Shown here: piece by piece, positions 55,335 to 64,000 of the stretch
Layout of the letters: each line of letters opens with the position of its first letter
Numbering within the stretch: position 1 is the stretch's first letter
Assembly (NCBI RefSeq): GCF_900101545.1
Contig: NZ_FMZU01000006.1
Location: 62,001-126,000 of the forward strand
From: Variovorax sp. CF079
GTDB lineage: Bacteria > Pseudomonadota > Gammaproteobacteria > Burkholderiales > Burkholderiaceae_C
DNA: 64,000 nucleotides
Direction of reading: 5' to 3'
Translations under genes and position numbers: made by a program
Notes under the pieces: model-generated
Seen by the model: only the letters and a program-made list of their open reading frames with translations
Database searches by the model: none
What the model was told of the DNA's origin: nothing

Positions 55335-55869
55335 CCGACGCCCGGATCACCGGCGCCCAGCGGTCCATCTCCTTTCGCAGATGGCGGCGATGACCGGCGG
55401 GCGAGAGGCGATCGTCGCGCACCACGGAGAGCCCTACATCGGCCTGCTGCCGCTGAAAGCCTGCGTCTTCCGCGGCTTCGGCCAACGCGGCGCTCAGGCG
55501 CCTGACGATGGCGGGTGACGTGCCTCGCGGGGCATAGAGCCCGTACCAGATCGTGAACTCGACGTTCTCGAATCCGAAGCTGCGCATCGATGGGGTGCCC
55601 GCCAGGGCGGCGTCCTTGACCGGCTGCGCGACCGTCAGCGCGATGGGGCGGAGCTTGCCGCCCCTGATCTGCGGCAAGGCGTTCGCGGTCAGATCGCACA
55701 TGAGATCGACCTGTCCACCTAGCAGGTCGAGCATCGCCGGACCCGTTCCCCGATAGGGGATTGTCGTCAGCTTCACCTTCATTGACGACTGCAGTAGCAA
55801 GCCACACAGGTGGGAGGCCGAGCCGGCGCCGGCGTTGGCGAGCGTGACCTGCGATTGCCTGGCCCACAA
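55318..55869 (-). pseudogene. Truncated Bug/TctC receptor gene
   Basis: The frame encodes about 180 residues equal to the C-terminal half of a Bug receptor: VTLANAGAGSASHLCGLLLQSS, IPYRGTGPAMLDLLGGQVDLMCDLTANALPQIRGGKLRPIALT, WYGLYAPRGTSPAIVRRLSAAL. The N-terminal half and signal peptide are missing; upstream frames have stops. It is a broken copy of the family found intact at 37691 and 51748. Confidence 0.65.
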
Positions 55870-56141
55870 CGTCCGCTAGAGATTGATGCCCTGGCCGATC
55901 AGGTCGGAAGAGAAGACCACGAACTGAGGATGCTGGCCCTACTTGGCGCGCTCGACGAAGACGGGCAGGAACAACTGTTGAAGACCAGGCTCTTGACGAT
56001 TCGCCAGATCGCCTACTTGCGGCCGAAATTGATCAAGACTGGACTCCAGTGAATGTGATCTCTCTCTGCCGGCGCGATCGAACGCGAGGGACGGGGCTAT
56101 GCGCGGGGGCTCACTTGGCAACGCTGTCCGGAGAGACGAGC
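55870..56141. other. Degenerate coding stretch with in-frame stops
   Basis: The minus strand reads QVGDLANRQEPGLQQLFLPVFVERAK, a stop, then QHPQFVVFSSDLIGQGINL and another stop. It looks like a decayed open frame that I cannot assign. No intact gene is visible. Confidence 0.4.
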
Positions 56142-57032
56142 TCAGCCGACATCTGGCGCGGCCAGCTGCGCAGGGTGGCCGCCGAGGATCTGCTCGATGG
56201 TCCTGATCGACTGGGGGTGCCCGAATTTCCTGTACGGGAAGTAGCGGGGGCCGACGTAGATCTTCTCGATGTCGGCTGGCACGTCAGCGAACGCGGCGGA
56301 ATAGGCGCCGTGAACGAAGAAGGCGTTGGCGCCCGAATGGGAGTTGCAGCACACGAGCCGATAGCCGAATCGTTCGAACAGTTTGGCGAAGCTGGTCAGT
56401 GAAGCGCCAAAGTAGTCATCGCCTTTCCAGCTGTGCTTCGCGTCATAGACGATCTGGAACTCCACGGGCGGCGGGAACTTGCCGTTGTATTCGACGATGA
56501 ACAGCTTCGGCTCGAGCCCGCTGGCCAGCAGTTTCTCGGCAAAGTAGATGTCGTTGCCGTCCAGGTCGAGCGAGATGACGTCGATATTGGTCGACGAGAT
56601 CCTGCTCAGCCCTTGCTGCACCAGCGGCAGGATGTTGTCCAGCGTGATCCAGTCGTGGAGGTAGGCGAACCGGTCGCTGTTCGGGTCAATGCTGATTCTG
56701 AGGGTGTCGCCGCCGACCCAGAAGCCTTTCCAGCCCAGGGAAGCCAGGATCAGCGTGTTGTTCTCCGTGCCGTCGCCGACACCGAATTCGACGTAGACGC
56801 CTTTCTTCAGGCAGTCGATTCGCTTCAGGATCTCGAGGGTGAGGCCATCCTCGTCGGTCTGGGAGAAGCACTTCTTTCCGTAGCGGTTGAGCGGATTGGG
56901 ATGATCGGTCTGGGCCGATCGGGTCTGGTGGTGGAGCGTGAGGTCGAACAGTCCGCTGATGGCGGCTCCGACCTGGCGTCCCTGAGTCGACAGCTCCTGT
57001 ATTTTTGTTTTCAGGTTGTTGAAGAGGCGCAT
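56142..57032 (-). CDS. SAM-methyltransferase-like protein (FkbM-like)
   Basis: This 296-residue protein contains YGKKCFSQTDEDGLTLEILKRI, GVYVEFGVGDGTENNTLILASLGWKGFWVGGD, VISLDLDGNDIYFAEKLLASGLEPKLFIVEYNG and a C-terminal RYFPYRKFGHPQS. The glycine-rich VEFGVGDG loop suggests a Rossmann-like methyltransferase of FkbM type, often linked to surface glycans. It has no signal peptide. It stands alone between decayed DNA and the mannonate module. Start 57032 is the first with conserved context; longer frames to 57233 are unlikely. Confidence 0.65.
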   Translation of the reverse strand: MRLFNNLKTKIQELSTQGRQVGAAISGLFDLTLHHQTRSAQTDHPNPLNRYGKKCFSQTDEDGLTLEILKRIDCLKKGVYVEFGVGDGTENNTLILASLGWKGFWVGGDTLRISIDPNSDRFAYLHDWITLDNILPLVQQGLSRISSTNIDVISLDLDGNDIYFAEKLLASGLEPKLFIVEYNGKFPPPVEFQIVYDAKHSWKGDDYFGASLTSFAKLFERFGYRLVCCNSHSGANAFFVHGAYSAAFADVPADIEKIYVGPRYFPYRKFGHPQSIRTIEQILGGHPAQLAAPDVG

Positions 57033-57418
57033 GGCTTGGTGTCCGAGGAGTTGATCTATTCCAAGGAACGGCCCGGCCAACCAAAGCGACGAAGGGCGCG
57101 CCGCTACAACTGCATTCGCTGCCATCTCCCAGGCCGACGCCGGGAAAGTGAAATCGAAAGTATTCAACTGTACAACTCTGCGCCCCCCACGCACAAGCTC
57201 GCATCCGCGATGGAGCTCCCCGGCGCATGCCAAGGGCTAGCAGCTAGAGGAACGGGGTTACTGCTGCCTCGGACCATCGGCGCAATTGTGAAAATGGCTC
57301 AAGGCGCTTGGAAAGCTACGAGAAACATTGGCCGAACTCCAGCAACTGCTCGACCAGGCCGCTCGCGCTGCGAGTTGAGGGGTGTCTTTGGCAGTCGAAG
57401 CCGAGTACCTGCGGGCGA
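57033..57418. other. Gene-free stretch with a faint coding remnant
   Basis: No convincing gene is present. A short plus-strand segment near 57297-57380 reads WLKALGKLRETLAELQQLLDQAARAAS and a stop, resembling the C-terminal coiled-coil end of a broken protein. Nothing else is recognisable. The stretch separates the FkbM-like gene from the mannonate module. Confidence 0.4.
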
Positions 57419-58453
57419 TCACGCGTTCTCGCCAAAGTCCAGCAGCACCTTGCAGCTGTACCGTGGATTGCGCTCGGCAATGTCGAATGCTCCGGCCACG
57501 TCACGGAAGTCCACCTTGTGACTGATGATGCGTCCGGGGTCGACCAGCCCACGCTGGATCCAGTCGATCACGGTCGGGAACATCGCGCAGTTCAGGCGCG
57601 AGGCGTAGAGCGAGAGCTCCTTCTTTGTCAGTTCCTGCTGCGGAATGGCAGAAGGCGTGGCGGAGAAGCCCAGCACACCGATTCGGCCCGCAGGCGCCGC
57701 AATGCGCACCGCCTCTTCGACAATCGTCGGATTGCATACAGCATCGTAGATGAGGGTCGGTCCGCCAACGACACCGCGTTTGGACAGTGCCTCCGGCAGC
57801 GATTCACGCGCGGTATTGATGATCTCGTCCTCCGCCGCGCCGCAGTCGAGCGCCAAGGCGAGCCGTTCGTCGAAGTGATCGGTGATGAGCGCGCGAATGC
57901 CGTAGACGCGCTTGAGCACCTGCATCAGGTTGAGGCCGATCGGCCCGGCACCGTAGATCAGCGCGACATCGCTGGGAAAGACGCCAGTACGTCGGGTGAC
58001 GTTCGCGGCCACGGCAAAGGGCTCGATCACCGATGCGCTGGCATCGGCCAAGCCCTTGGGCACCACGTAGGCATTCTTCTCCGGCACGCAGGCGTACTGG
58101 CTGAAGCCGCCGTCGCGATGGACGCCGATCACCTGCAGGCGGCTGCAAACGTTCTGCCGCCCGATCAGGCAGGCATGGCACTCCCCACAACTGATGACCG
58201 GGTCCACGACCACCGTCTCGCCGATGCGCGCGGCGCTGACGCCAGCGCCCACCGATTCGATGCGACCGACGAACTCGTGGCCGATGACGCGCGGGTAGGA
58301 GACGAACGGGTTGTGGCCGTGAAAGATGTGCAGGTCAGAGCCGCAGATGCCCGCGTAGCGCACGCGCACGCGCACCTCGCCGGCCTGGGGCTCGGGCATG
58401 GGCCGCTCGCGCACGGCCATGCTGTTGGGTTGATCGACGACGACGCTCAGCAT
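57419..58453 (-). CDS. Zinc-dependent alcohol dehydrogenase, RspB/L-idonate-like
   Basis: This 344-residue medium-chain alcohol dehydrogenase has the zinc residues Cys in AGICGSDLH, GHEFVGRIE, the structural Cys cluster CGECHACLIGRQNVC, and the NAD site IYGAGPIGLNLMQV. It is like the RspB/L-threonine/galactitol-type enzymes. Its ATG lies 40 bases after the mannonate dehydratase stop, as in the rspAB pair. It probably oxidises a sugar acid intermediate. Confidence 0.87.
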   Translation of the reverse strand: MLSVVVDQPNSMAVRERPMPEPQAGEVRVRVRYAGICGSDLHIFHGHNPFVSYPRVIGHEFVGRIESVGAGVSAARIGETVVVDPVISCGECHACLIGRQNVCSRLQVIGVHRDGGFSQYACVPEKNAYVVPKGLADASASVIEPFAVAANVTRRTGVFPSDVALIYGAGPIGLNLMQVLKRVYGIRALITDHFDERLALALDCGAAEDEIINTARESLPEALSKRGVVGGPTLIYDAVCNPTIVEEAVRIAAPAGRIGVLGFSATPSAIPQQELTKKELSLYASRLNCAMFPTVIDWIQRGLVDPGRIISHKVDFRDVAGAFDIAERNPRYSCKVLLDFGENA

Positions 58454-58493
58454 GATGAAATTTCCTGTTGGTTTGAGATGCCGTGGGGCGTGG

Positions 58494-59702
58494 TCACCAG
58501 TTCCACATCGAGCCATCGGCGAGCCGCGCCACGGGCAGATAAGCGCGCTCGTAGGGATACCTGGCCGCCAGCGCCTCGTCGATGTCGACGCCCAGTCCGG
58601 GCACTTCGTCCATCACCAGGTAGCCATCCTCGAAGCGATAGTTGTGCGGAAAGACTTCGTCGGTGAGCGCCGTGTGCGGCATCAACTCCTGGATGCCGAA
58701 ATTGGGAACCCACAGGCCGAAGTTGACGGCTGCCGCCATGCACACCGGCGACAGGTCGGTCGCACCGTGAAACCCGGTGCGCACCTGATACATCGCCGCA
58801 TAGTCCGCGATGCGGCGCACATGCGTGATGCCACCGGCATGGGTGATGGTCGAGCGGATGTAGTCGATCAGCTGCTCGCTGATCAGGTTCTTGCAGTCCC
58901 AGATCGAGTTGAAGACCTCGCCCACGGCCAGCGGGGTGGTGGTGTGCTGGCGGATCAGGCGGAAGGCCTCCTGGTTCTCGGCCGGCGTTGCGTCCTCGAT
59001 CCAGAACAGGCCATAGGGCTCGAGTTCCTTGCCGAGCCGGCCGGCCTCGATCGGCGTCAGGCGATGGTGGGCGTCATGCAGCAGATGCGTTTCGAAGCCC
59101 ACCGCCTCGCGCACCTTGCGAAACAGCTCGGGCGTGTGACGCAGGTAGAGCGAGGTGTCCCACGGCTCTTCCGGCGGCAGGCCTTTTTCGGCCGGCTCGT
59201 AGAAGCCCTTGGTCTTGCCAACGCCATAGGTCTTCGCCAGACCCGGCACACCGGACTGCACGCGGATCGCCTTGAAGCCCTCTTGCGCGTGCTTGTGCAC
59301 CGCCTCGATCGCTTCGGCGTGGTCGCGGCCATTGGCGTGGCCGTACACCATCAGGCCGTGCCGGCTCTTGCCGCCGAGCAGCTGGTACACCGGCATACCC
59401 GCGAGCTTGCCCTTGATGTCCCACAGCGCCATGTCGATGGCGGCGATCGCCGTCATCGTGACTGGCCCGCGCCGCCAGTAGGCGCCGCGGTAGAGGTACT
59501 GCCAGATGTCCTCGATGTTGCGGGGGTCGCGCCCGATCAGGCAGGGAAACACGTGTTCGTCCAGGTAGGACTTGACGGCCAACTCGCGGCCATTGAGCGT
59601 TGCGTCGCCCAGGCCGTGAATGCCCTCGTCCGTGACGATCTTCACCGTCACGAAGTTGCGGCCGGGGCAGGTAACGATCGTCTGGATGCGTTCGATCTTC
59701 AA
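58494..59702 (-). CDS. manD: D-mannonate dehydratase, enolase superfamily (RspA/ManD)
   Basis: This 402-residue enolase-superfamily enzyme is the full length usual for ManD/RspA. It has [30 protein letters not shown], the metal ligand Asp in [11 protein letters not shown], Glu in [15 protein letters not shown] and Glu in [11 protein letters not shown], and a terminal [12 protein letters not shown]. It dehydrates D-mannonate to 2-keto-3-deoxygluconate. It lies 27 bases after the TRAP permease gene. Confidence 0.9.
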   Translation of the reverse strand: MKIERIQTIVTCPGRNFVTVKIVTDEGIHGLGDATLNGRELAVKSYLDEHVFPCLIGRDPRNIEDIWQYLYRGAYWRRGPVTMTAIAAIDMALWDIKGKLAGMPVYQLLGGKSRHGLMVYGHANGRDHAEAIEAVHKHAQEGFKAIRVQSGVPGLAKTYGVGKTKGFYEPAEKGLPPEEPWDTSLYLRHTPELFRKVREAVGFETHLLHDAHHRLTPIEAGRLGKELEPYGLFWIEDATPAENQEAFRLIRQHTTTPLAVGEVFNSIWDCKNLISEQLIDYIRSTITHAGGITHVRRIADYAAMYQVRTGFHGATDLSPVCMAAAVNFGLWVPNFGIQELMPHTALTDEVFPHNYRFEDGYLVMDEVPGLGVDIDEALAARYPYERAYLPVARLADGSMWNW

Positions 59703-59729
59703 TTCAGTCTCCAGGAAGTACGACGATGC

Positions 59730-61589
59730 TCAGAGGAATCCGACCGAGAACCAGGGCACGAACACCAGCAGCAGGAGCGCGAGGAACAGCGCCGCCATGT
59801 GGGGCCAGACACGCGGCATCGCGACGTCCGGCGGCACCCGGCCGATCGCACAGGCCGCATAGAAGCCGACCCCGAACGGCGGCGCGAAGAGGCCGAGGCC
59901 CATCGCGAAGATCACGACCATCGCGTAGTGCACCTCGTTGACGCCGACGAGCTTGGCGATGGGGAACAGCAGCGGCCCGAACAGCACGATCGCGGGGATG
60001 CCCTCGAGCAGGCTGCCCAGCACCACGAACGCCAGAGCGGACACCAGCAGGAAGCCCACCTTGCCGCCCGGCACCGCGGTCATGATCTTGACCAGGTCCT
60101 GCGCAAAGCCCGACTGCGTCAGCGCCCACGCCATGGCGGTGGCGCAACCGACGATCAGCAGGATCGCCCCCGACAGGCACGCCGTGTCGAGCAGCATGGG
60201 GTAGATTCGGCGCCAGTCGAACTGACGGTAGATGCAGATGCCCGCGAGCACGGTGTAGAAGATGCCGATCGTCGACACCTCGGTCGCGGTGGCCACGCCC
60301 TCGACCACCGCGGTGCGGATGATCACAGGCAGCGCGAGCGCCGGCAGCGCCACCAGCAGCAGTTTGCCGACCTGCTGGCGCGTCGCCTTGGTGACGCCCG
60401 ACATGTCTTCGCGGCGCGTCTGCCACCAGACGACGCATGCCATCAGCACCAGACCGACGACGGCCGGCATCAGGCCGCCGATGAACAGTGAGGTGATCGA
60501 CACGCCGGTCACCGAGCCGACCGTGATGAGCACGATGCTCGGCGGGATGGTTTCCGACATGGCGCCCGAGGCCGACAGCAGGCCGATCAGGTCGCCATCC
60601 TTGCTGCCGCGCTTCTTCATCTCGGGGAACAGCGCCGGGGCAACCGCAGCCATGTCGGCCGCCTTGGCACCCGAGATGCCGGACACGATGTACATCGCGC
60701 CCAGCAGCACGTACTGCAGGCCGCCGCGTACGTGGCCGATCAGGCTTACGAGGAAATTGATCATCGCGCGGGCCAGGCCGGTCATCTCGATCAGCGAGCC
60801 CAGGAAGACGAAGAGCGGCACGGCCAGAAGGATCAGGTGAGACATGCCTTCCTGCATGCGGTTGGGCATGATCGACATCGGCGTGCTGGTGGAGAACGCC
60901 AGGTACGACATCGTTGCCAGGCCGAACGCGAAGGCGATGGGAACGCCGATCACGATCGCGCCGACCAGCATGACCAGAAAGAAGATCACCAGGTTGATGT
61001 TTCCCAAACCGGCCAGCGTCGGCGACAGCAGCCACAGCGCCGCGCCGCCCAGCGCCACAGCACCACCGGTGAGCGCAATCTGCTTCCAGCTCGCCTGCTC
61101 GAAGAGCCGCGTCACGGCGGTCACCAGCATCAGCGCCGTGCCTGCGAACACAGCCCCTGCGCGCCATCCCTCGCTGATCCCGAGCACCGGCGTCGAGACC
61201 TCGATCTCTCCGTGCCAATGCTCCCAGGCCGGACCGACCAACATGACCAGGAACGCGACCACCAGGCACATGCCGAGCGCATCGAGCCAGGCGCGCCTTG
61301 CGGGCGGCAGATCCTTGACGAAGGTCGTCAGGTGCATGTGGGCGGTGCGCCGCAATGCAATGCACGACCCGAGCACCGCGAGCCACAGGAACAGGATGCT
61401 GGCGAGTTCGTCGGTCCAGGTGATCGGGTCATGCAACGCGTAGCGCGCGAAGGCGCCGCCACCCAGGATCAGAACTTCGGCCACCACGATGGCGGCAGCG
61501 GGAATCTCGGTCACCCAAGCCAGCAACCGGTCGAACCAGCGCGACGTGGAAGGCGTGGCAACAGCGAGCGGATCGACAGTGGACTGCAT
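59730..61589 (-). CDS. TRAP transporter permease, fused DctQ-DctM
   Basis: This 619-residue protein joins the four-helix small subunit (residues about 15-165; ILFLWLAVLGSCIALRRTAHMHLTTFV) to the twelve-helix large subunit (from about residue 200; VIGVPIAFAFGLATMSYLAF, GLVLMACVVWW, GLFAPPFGVGFYAAC). The fusion replaces separate DctQ and DctM genes. It imports a carboxylate with a Na+ gradient, probably a hexuronate or aldonate given its neighbours. Confidence 0.9.
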   Translation of the reverse strand: MQSTVDPLAVATPSTSRWFDRLLAWVTEIPAAAIVVAEVLILGGGAFARYALHDPITWTDELASILFLWLAVLGSCIALRRTAHMHLTTFVKDLPPARRAWLDALGMCLVVAFLVMLVGPAWEHWHGEIEVSTPVLGISEGWRAGAVFAGTALMLVTAVTRLFEQASWKQIALTGGAVALGGAALWLLSPTLAGLGNINLVIFFLVMLVGAIVIGVPIAFAFGLATMSYLAFSTSTPMSIMPNRMQEGMSHLILLAVPLFVFLGSLIEMTGLARAMINFLVSLIGHVRGGLQYVLLGAMYIVSGISGAKAADMAAVAPALFPEMKKRGSKDGDLIGLLSASGAMSETIPPSIVLITVGSVTGVSITSLFIGGLMPAVVGLVLMACVVWWQTRREDMSGVTKATRQQVGKLLLVALPALALPVIIRTAVVEGVATATEVSTIGIFYTVLAGICIYRQFDWRRIYPMLLDTACLSGAILLIVGCATAMAWALTQSGFAQDLVKIMTAVPGGKVGFLLVSALAFVVLGSLLEGIPAIVLFGPLLFPIAKLVGVNEVHYAMVVIFAMGLGLFAPPFGVGFYAACAIGRVPPDVAMPRVWPHMAALFLALLLLVFVPWFSVGFL

Positions 61590-61626
61590 GGGGCGCTCCT
61601 GATCGGGATGGTTGGCCGCGCGGGCG

Positions 61627-62646
61627 TCAAACGAGCTTGCCCGAATACTTCTCGAGCTTGGCCCAGGCCTCGTCGCCGTACTTGCCCTTCCACTCGGTAT
61701 AGAAGCCCGCGGTCTTGAGCATGTCGCGGAACGGTCCCGGATCGGGTTTGTTGAAGGTCACGCCCAGCTTGGTCAGTTGGGCCTGCGCGTCGGCGTTCAG
61801 CCTCGCGATGTCCTCGCGCTGCTTGAGGGCGGCAGCGTTGAGATTCTTCGACAGCGACTCCTGAACCTCCTTCGGCAAGGCCTGCAGCTTCTTCGCGTTG
61901 CCGAAGATGAAGTGGCCGTCCCAGGTATGAGCCGTCAGCGAACAGTACTTCTGAACTTCGTAGAGCTTGGCACTCTGGATCAGCGCGAGCGGATTCTCCT
62001 GGCCGTCGACCACCTTGGTCTGCAGCGACGAGTAGAGCTCGCCGAACGGAATCGCGGTCGGCGATGCGCCCATGGCCTTGAACATCGAGATCCACAGCGG
62101 GATGCCCGGCACACGGATCTTGAAACCTTTCAGGTCGGCCGGCGAGACGATGGGCTTGCTGGCCGACGTGATATTGCGGTAGCCGTTGTCGAGGCACTTT
62201 TCGTAGGCATGCAGGTTCGCCTTGGCCAGCGCGGATCGGACATGGGCGCCCAGATCGCCGTCCATCGCGGCCCACACCGCGTCATAGTCCTTGAACGCGA
62301 AGGCCACGCCGTTGATGCCAGCGGTTGCCACCAGCGTCTGCAGATTGGTGCCGGCGGTGGACATGATGTCGATCGCGCCGGCGCGCGTCTGCGAAATCAT
62401 GTCCGGCTCGCTGCCGAGCTGACTGGTCGGGTAGACCTGCAAGTCGACCCGGCCGCTGGTGTCCTTGCGTATCGCTTCGGCCGCTTCCTTGATGCGCAAG
62501 GTGCCGGGATGGTCGGCCGGGAAGGCGGTGCCGTACTTGAGCTTGATCTCGCTTTGCGCAAAAGCGAAGCGGACTGGGAGCGTGGCGGCCACGCCGGTGA
62601 CGGCGACGGCGGTGGCGAACTGGCGGCGAGTGGGCGCGAAGGTCAT
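61627..62646 (-). CDS. TRAP transporter substrate-binding protein (DctP)
   Basis: This 339-residue periplasmic receptor has a twin-arginine-like start (APTRRQFATAVAVTGVAATLPVRFAFA), KLKYGTAFPADHPGTLRIKEAAEAIRK, and VYPTSQLGSEPDMISQTRAGAIDIM, typical of DctP family members that bind sugar acids or carboxylates. The carboxylate-binding Arg is expected in FKIRVPG. It is upstream of the fused permease. Confidence 0.9.
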   Translation of the reverse strand: MTFAPTRRQFATAVAVTGVAATLPVRFAFAQSEIKLKYGTAFPADHPGTLRIKEAAEAIRKDTSGRVDLQVYPTSQLGSEPDMISQTRAGAIDIMSTAGTNLQTLVATAGINGVAFAFKDYDAVWAAMDGDLGAHVRSALAKANLHAYEKCLDNGYRNITSASKPIVSPADLKGFKIRVPGIPLWISMFKAMGASPTAIPFGELYSSLQTKVVDGQENPLALIQSAKLYEVQKYCSLTAHTWDGHFIFGNAKKLQALPKEVQESLSKNLNAAALKQREDIARLNADAQAQLTKLGVTFNKPDPGPFRDMLKTAGFYTEWKGKYGDEAWAKLEKYSGKLV

Positions 62647-62695
62647 GACAAGGTCTCCGTTGGGTCTTCTGGGTCGGTGGTGCAGGATGCGCGAT

Positions 62696-64000
62696 TCAGG
62701 TGGACAGCAACGCCGTCATGCCGCCTTGGCGCAGCGTGGACAGGTGCCGCGCCAGACGGCCGGCAAAGACCGGCGGCCAAGGCCCCGTGCCGAAGACGGC
62801 GCTGTGCGCCAACGCGGCGTTCGCCGCGTCGGTGTCGTTGGCGGCCCGCCGCAGGCGCGCAGCGAGCGCCTCGGCGCCCGGGTCGCTGATGACCAGTGCT
62901 GCGCCGTTGTCGCCGTGCCCGGCAGCCAGGTAGTGCAGCCAGATCGCCAATGCGCGCTCGAGTTGCGGGCGCTCCACATCCGCCGCCAGGCTCTCGCGCA
63001 AGGCTGGCAGCCAGCGCACCGGTATCTTCTGGGTCCCGTCCATGGCGATCTGCTGCGTGCGGTGGGCCAGCGCCGGATTCTCGAAACGCCTGAGCAATTC
63101 GTGGCAATAGGCCAGTACGTCATAACCCGATGGGGCCGCCACGCTCGCGCGCAGATCCTCCAGCATCAGCCGACGCGCGAAGCCGCCGACCAGAGGATGC
63201 GCCATGGCGTCGGACACCGTCTCCAGTCCGCCCATCTGGCCGGCGTAGGCGAGCGCCGAGTGCGTGCCATTGAGCAGGCGCAGCTTCATCGCCTGATAGG
63301 GACGCACGTCGCTGGTGAGCAGGGCGCCAGCGTCCTCCCAGGCCGGTCGAATGCCGGCGAAGCGATCTTCGATCACCCACTGGGTGAACGGCTCGCAGAC
63401 GATGGCCGCCTCGTCACGAAGGCCGAGCCGAGCGGCGGCCCATTCGAGCGAGACGGGCGTTGCCGCCGGCACGATGCGGTCGACCATGCTGTTGGGGCAG
63501 CCGATCTCGGCTTCGATGCGGCGTGCAAGCTTCGCATCGAACAGGTCCGCGTACTGCACCAGCAGCTTGCGCAAGGTGTCGCCATTGCTGGCCATGTTGT
63601 CGCAGCACACCAGCGTCAACGGGGCGCCGGCGGGGCGGCGGCGGATGCCTGCGGCCAGCACGCCCAGCGTCGTTCGCGGCGTCTGCGGCTTCGCGATGTC
63701 GTGGCGCACAAGGACGTCGTCGATGTCGAGGTCGGCGCTGGCCGGGTTCTGGCTGTAGCCCTTTTCAGTGACGGTGCTGGTCACGATGGCCGTCGCCGGA
63801 CTGGCGATGGACGCGATGACCTGCTCAAGTTGCCTGGGTGCATACAGGGCGTCGCATAACGCACCGACAACCCTTGTGCGTGCATCGTCGCCGTGGCGCT
63901 CGGTCACCGAATACAGGTGGTCTTGCGCTGCCAGCGCCTCGGAAACGCGCGGGTCGCGCAGGCTCACCCCGACGATGCCCCAGCGAAGGTCGCCCCGCGC
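62696..64000 (-). CDS. Mannitol dehydrogenase-family oxidoreductase (partial, N-terminus outside window)
   Basis: The frame is open through the right edge; the last in-window residues before SLRDPRVSEAL are LRWGIVG, showing the gene begins beyond 64000. The catalytic set K-x5-N-x3-H in MKLRLLNGTHSAL and LVCCDNMASNG identify the polyol/uronate (mannitol, fructuronate, tagaturonate) dehydrogenase family. With mannonate dehydratase next to it, D-fructuronate reductase (UxuB) is the likeliest function. It starts the minus-strand module ending at 57419. Confidence 0.85.
   Translation of the reverse strand, partial: ARGDLRWGIVGVSLRDPRVSEALAAQDHLYSVTERHGDDARTRVVGALCDALYAPRQLEQVIASIASPATAIVTSTVTEKGYSQNPASADLDIDDVLVRHDIAKPQTPRTTLGVLAAGIRRRPAGAPLTLVCCDNMASNGDTLRKLLVQYADLFDAKLARRIEAEIGCPNSMVDRIVPAATPVSLEWAAARLGLRDEAAIVCEPFTQWVIEDRFAGIRPAWEDAGALLTSDVRPYQAMKLRLLNGTHSALAYAGQMGGLETVSDAMAHPLVGGFARRLMLEDLRASVAAPSGYDVLAYCHELLRRFENPALAHRTQQIAMDGTQKIPVRWLPALRESLAADVERPQLERALAIWLHYLAAGHGDNGAALVISDPGAEALAARLRRAANDTDAANAALAHSAVFGTGPWPPVFAGRLARHLSTLRQGGMTALLST

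Noticed and set aside
34394..57418. Complete integrative element with integrase
   Set aside because: No integrase, transposase, conjugation gene or second copy of the tRNA 3' end could be seen, so only a possible left boundary is claimed.

Overview
The window is a GC-rich chromosomal segment with no transposase, integrase, phage or CRISPR signature. Protein content points to a comamonadaceal betaproteobacterium, most like Variovorax. The indicators are a BMP-type nucleoside transporter beside rut genes, several Bug/TctC solute-binding proteins, the DUF2946-like and DUF3617 proteins, and a high-GC bias with long antisense open frames. This assignment is inferred from family content, not from a marker gene. 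Most genes lie in tight operons with 4-base ATGA overlaps.

Positions 1-7.7 kb hold housekeeping genes: the NadE C-terminus, DUF3606, DUF3617, a DNA-ligase-associated exonuclease with its ATP-dependent ligase, a cyclic-nucleotide-binding protein, a LemA/TPM trio and a Rossmann protein. Positions 7.7-26.8 kb hold a pyrimidine-catabolism locus. rutABCDEF (24.6-20.4 kb, minus) converges on a RutR-type TetR gene (19.6-20.3 kb, plus). Divergent from rutR is one tightly packed 12-gene minus-strand operon (19.38-7.72 kb). It encodes two isopenicillin-N-synthase-like 2OG-Fe(II) oxygenases, a VOC protein, a complete BMP/nucleoside-type ABC importer, a second isochorismatase-fold amidohydrolase and a complete polyamine-type ABC importer. 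A perfect-arm RutR-like palindrome precedes rutA, and a site sharing its first 13 bases precedes the 12-gene operon. I consider this operon the best candidate for an undescribed system: uptake and oxidation of a pyrimidine or related N-heterocycle, feeding or supplementing Rut.

Positions 26.3-34.3 kb carry a membrane cytochrome c and a complete RND efflux operon with its TetR repressor and an AcrR-like operator. A probable tRNA-Arg(CCG) at 34.32-34.39 kb is followed, 3 bases later, by sequence of visibly different codon use. From about 34.4 to 57.4 kb the window looks like accessory DNA, a mosaic of catabolic modules with decayed genes between them. These include a TetR-linked pair of divergent units (arylsulfatase on one side; TctC, DUF1028, RutC-like, 3-hydroxyisobutyrate-dehydrogenase-like and aldehyde dehydrogenase genes on the other) joined by two near-identical operators. 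They also include a secreted creatininase-like protein, a beta-propeller protein and a PBP7-like peptidase. A TetR-controlled set of oxidoreductases (DUF2147, quinone-oxidoreductase-like, SDR, Old Yellow Enzyme, hydrolase) and a TctC / 2-hydroxyacid dehydrogenase / HTH-citrate-synthase module complete the region.

Positions 57.4-64 kb hold a hexuronate/mannonate module on the minus strand: a truncated mannitol-dehydrogenase-family oxidoreductase, a TRAP binding protein, a fused TRAP permease, a D-mannonate dehydratase (RspA/ManD) and a zinc alcohol dehydrogenase (RspB-like).
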